Source of the DNA: Bacteroidia bacterium
GTDB lineage: Bacteria; Bacteroidota; Bacteroidia; J057
Length of the DNA stretch: 64,000 bases
Direction: 5' to 3'
Assembly: GCA_022760475.1 (NCBI GenBank)
Contig: JALEFZ010000035.1
Span: forward strand, 1-64,000
Below the pieces are notes generated by a model, which was not told the DNA's origin, ran no database searches, and worked only from the letters and a program-made list of their open reading frames with translations. Below are positions 61,603 to 64,000 of this stretch, piece by piece. How positions within the stretch are numbered: position 1 is the first letter of the stretch; each line of letters opens with the position of its first letter. The translations under genes were made by a program, and so were the position numbers.

Positions 61603-62910
61603 TTACTCATTTAGCATGATACCTAGCTCGTTTTCCAGCCTCCACAAGCTGATGATCTCAAGCTCTTGATCAGTGGCCTCACGGTTTTCATAGCCGAGGG
61701 CTTCCACCAGGACGAGATCACTATTCAACTCAAGGGTGAGTACTTTTTGTGGATGGCCTTTAGGCTCCTTCACGGTCATAGACCAGATCGAAGTAAAACC
61801 ATTGATGCAGTCCGCTACATATTCACCTACACAATGGTTCATTTCACTACCTTCAATCAGAATCTCTTCCCGTGTCTTTAAAGGAAGAATTTCATAAAGG
61901 AGTCCCTCATGTTCGACAGAAAATCTTGTTATGCCTTCTGCCCAGTTAGGTAAGGTGTTGTCAGCCAGCCCTTGGGTTCTGCGGTACCATACTTCGGCTT
62001 CTGACTTGAGCTTTTCAAAGTTTCGGCCTTTGATGCAGAAATTTGGCTGAAGTGGTGGGTGGTAGTCGGTCAACCATTCGTTGTCCACTCCGCGCATCCT
62101 TGAACCAAATTTCAAGGCATTCACATAAGTAAGGACATGATTAAGAACCCATTCACTCTGTGGCTTTTGCAGGATCAGGTAAGTCCAGACAGTTCTCCAA
62201 AATTCATTTCGGCCAGGCTTGCTTATCTCCGAACTCACATCAGATACCTGAATCGCCCAAAATAACTGGTCGGTTCCTCCAAGGCCTTTGATTTCAGCCA
62301 TGAATACAGCGTTATTGAAGTCTGATACCTCCCTGGTCTTCCCCAGGATAGAAAGCATTTTCCTGCTCAATGGATATGGAAGCCCAGGCAGATTTTTTAG
62401 GTCATGCCCTTCTGCGATAAACACAAATCGTTCAATATCTTCCTTTTTCATGTACCATTGGAGGGTATTTTCAAAGAATGGGGGAACTTTATGCTTTTTG
62501 ACAAAAAGATGCCTCATCAAATCCAATCGGATGGGAATCTTAGGGTCATTTTCATAGTTTCTCTTCCATTTTTTCATTGGTCGAATTGCCCTGCTTAAAA
62601 ATGGTTCTAGTGTCTCGTACTCCTTATCCCCAATATCTGAAGGCCTTGAATCGCCAGAATTTCCCTTGAAAATTTTCAGGTCATACATTTTGCGTTCCAT
62701 GGTTTCTTTGAGATTGTAAAGCCCAATAGAAGTCAAGAATCCAATATTTAGGATGTAAATCCTCTCGACGGGATCCATTAACCAAACTATCAAAGCCATG
62801 GCCATACCCACAAATAAGGTGAAGCAAACGGCTGCATAAGCCAACAACCAGGCAAGGGTCCACACAAAACGGACAATCCTTTTGAAGGATTTTTTGAATT
62901 GATTTCTCAT
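61603..62910 (-). CDS. Membrane-anchored PcfJ-like protein
   Basis: A 435-residue protein with two N-terminal helices (about 15-45 and 48-65) ahead of a PcfJ-like domain. The conserved C-terminal block (about 350-435) contains EGSEMNHCVGEY (Cys near 362) and a VEALGYENREATDQE segment. It is a clear paralogue of the next gene upstream: both share KGRNFEK/KGRNYNK (about 290), the E-M-x-H-C-V-G motif and IWSM. PcfJ domains are best known from conjugative plasmids but also occur on chromosomes. The function is not known. Confidence 0.78.
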   Translation of the reverse strand: MRNQFKKSFKRIVRFVWTLAWLLAYAAVCFTLFVGMAMALIVWLMDPVERIYILNIGFLTSIGLYNLKETMERKMYDLKIFKGNSGDSRPSDIGDKEYETLEPFLSRAIRPMKKWKRNYENDPKIPIRLDLMRHLFVKKHKVPPFFENTLQWYMKKEDIERFVFIAEGHDLKNLPGLPYPLSRKMLSILGKTREVSDFNNAVFMAEIKGLGGTDQLFWAIQVSDVSSEISKPGRNEFWRTVWTYLILQKPQSEWVLNHVLTYVNALKFGSRMRGVDNEWLTDYHPPLQPNFCIKGRNFEKLKSEAEVWYRRTQGLADNTLPNWAEGITRFSVEHEGLLYEILPLKTREEILIEGSEMNHCVGEYVADCINGFTSIWSMTVKEPKGHPQKVLTLELNSDLVLVEALGYENREATDQELEIISLWRLENELGIMLNE

Positions 62911-62938
62911 GATTGTTTAGGTATGCTGAATAAAATTT

Positions 62939-64000
62939 CTAGGGAAAATTCATGCAATTCGGAATACGCAACTTTTCAGTTGACGCCCATTTTCTTAAGA
63001 CTTCGAGTTCATCTTTCTTTGGATCTCGGTTGGCAAATCCTCTCACCTCCACCATTTCTAGATTCTTGGTCAGACATATGGTCAGAAGTCTTTTGGGTGG
63101 CTGTGCATGTCGAATCAAACGCATAGACCAAATGGAGCTCTCACCAAGTTCGCATGACCAAACATAACTTCCCACGCAGTGTCTCATTTCCGCGCCTTCC
63201 TCTTGAATTTGAGACTCGCTCAAAAGTGGTACAATTTTATACGCTGATTTCCATGACTGAGAAAGGCTAAAGTCCCCAACTCTATTGTAGATGTTGTTTT
63301 TAGGGAATGGGTTGTTGTTGCAGGAGTTTTCATTGTATAATCGAGCTTCCGCAAGGAATTTGTTATAATTTCGACCTTTGACTTCCAATCCTGGTTTAGG
63401 AGGAGGAAGCAAATCATAAGATCCATTCCTGTTTAGCAGTCTTTGTGGTCGGAATTTTACTTGCTCAATATACTTGAGGATCTCATTGACCTCACTAGTA
63501 TCGTTGACCTCCTGGTGAGCTAACCACAGAATCAATCTTTCAATGAAGGCCTCCTCCGAGGGGTTATGATTTAGCATATGTGGGGTACCAAAAAAACTCG
63601 ATGCCATCATGTTAGCAAGAAACTGGCTCCCTCCAAGACCCAAAACCTGGGCATGGCGAAGGTTGGCCAAAATCCCCAACTGCTCTTTCCCATCCATGAA
63701 AAAGGCTGCCATTTTCTTCGTAACAGGAAAGGGTAAACCCTCACATTTCCTAAGGTTTTTACCCTGGGCAAGGTGGAAAAACCAATTCATATATAAGGTA
63801 TTTTGCTCAGCAAAAGCCCTAAACATAAAAGAAGGCATCTGATAACGTACGAATAGGAACTTGAGTAAATCACCACAAAAATGTCCATGAGTATCCCCAA
63901 TATTTATCGCAACCTTTTTATAATCCTCCCATGGAAATTTCTTAAGGGAGTTGATAAATCTATTTTTATAGGTCAAAATTCTTTGCCCGAGCCCCTGAAT
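62939..64000 (-). CDS. PcfJ-like protein (5' end outside window)
   Basis: The frame is open to the right edge (at least eight more codons beyond the TTG at 63974-63976), so the true start is not visible and at least 353 residues are present. The C-terminal block (from the visible end about 255-345) has EEGAEMRHCVGSYVWSC and MVEVRGFANRDPKKDE, matching the neighbouring gene. Unlike that gene no N-terminal membrane helix is seen in the visible part. Both genes are 28 bases apart on the same strand. Function unknown. Confidence 0.78.
   Translation of the reverse strand: MQGLGQRILTYKNRFINSLKKFPWEDYKKVAINIGDTHGHFCGDLLKFLFVRYQMPSFMFRAFAEQNTLYMNWFFHLAQGKNLRKCEGLPFPVTKKMAAFFMDGKEQLGILANLRHAQVLGLGGSQFLANMMASSFFGTPHMLNHNPSEEAFIERLILWLAHQEVNDTSEVNEILKYIEQVKFRPQRLLNRNGSYDLLPPPKPGLEVKGRNYNKFLAEARLYNENSCNNNPFPKNNIYNRVGDFSLSQSWKSAYKIVPLLSESQIQEEGAEMRHCVGSYVWSCELGESSIWSMRLIRHAQPPKRLLTICLTKNLEMVEVRGFANRDPKKDELEVLRKWASTEKLRIPNCMNFP

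Noticed and set aside
1-64000. tRNA, rRNA, CRISPR array, transposase, integrase or phage structural genes
   Set aside because: None recognised by eye. Short or divergent tRNAs could be missed; tRNAscan and CRISPR finders would settle this.

Overview
This window is a stretch of chromosome from a Bacteroidota bacterium, most likely a marine or environmental member of the Saprospiria/Cytophagia side of the phylum (the rank below phylum is inference). The evidence for the phylum is four proteins with type IX secretion (T9SS) C-terminal sorting domains, a Bacteroidota-style TonB with an exbB-exbD-exbD-exbD-tonB operon, a SusA-like amylase, NarL-type sensor kinases with periplasmic TPRs, several promoters resembling the Bacteroidota TTTG / TAnnTTTG consensus, and the lack of strong Shine-Dalgarno sequences. 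No rRNA, tRNA, CRISPR array, transposase, integrase or phage module was recognised. At least four genes start with TTG.

Layout. 1-6.4 kb (minus strand): the cell-elongation cluster mreB-mreC-mreD-mrdA (PBP2 runs off the left edge) preceded by the purine genes purN-purH. 6.5-10.4 kb (minus): a TonB energising operon with one ExbB-type channel, three different ExbD proteins and one TonB. 10.8-13.5 kb (plus): an RlmL-like RNA methyltransferase, a lone receiver-domain protein and a class III sirtuin. 13.5-20.6 kb: envelope proteins, including an outer-membrane barrel and an MbnP lipoprotein beside a di-haem MauG/MbnH-type peroxidase. 21-24 kb (plus): a YqiJ-like membrane protein with a striking alternating-aspartate tract, followed by a YqiK-type flotillin. 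24-28.5 kb: lipoprotein, TetR regulator, two response regulators and a GH88 hydrolase. 28.5-34 kb (minus): ComEC and a heterodimeric ABC exporter.

34-44 kb: an orphan DUF433 gene; a probable four-gene operon of two related unknown proteins followed by a TPR histidine kinase and its LuxR-type response regulator; a T9SS cargo next to a trimeric YadA/S74 adhesin-like protein; an O-antigen ligase-like protein; and a 42-residue membrane microprotein. 44-53 kb (mostly plus): DUF4173-like membrane protein, Crp/Fnr regulator, SRPBCC protein, small secreted proteins, alpha/beta hydrolase, DJ-1/PfpI lipoprotein and a T9SS beta-helix protein. 53-58 kb (minus): SusA-like GH13 amylase, a subclass B1 metallo-beta-lactamase, an NTF2-like secreted protein and a di-haem peroxidase with a T9SS tail. 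58-64 kb (minus): RtcB, Stf0 sulfotransferase, GNAT acetyltransferase, HNH endonuclease and two paralogous PcfJ-like proteins, the last cut by the right edge.

The genes mostly form short operons for envelope growth, energised outer-membrane uptake, surface secretion and signalling. The parts with least precedent are the P2-P1-kinase-regulator operon (34.9-38.6 kb), the Asp-repeat YqiJ/flotillin pair, the MbnP/MbnH-like pair, the tandem PcfJ-like genes and a roughly 115-bp nested palindromic intergenic element near 58.07 kb.
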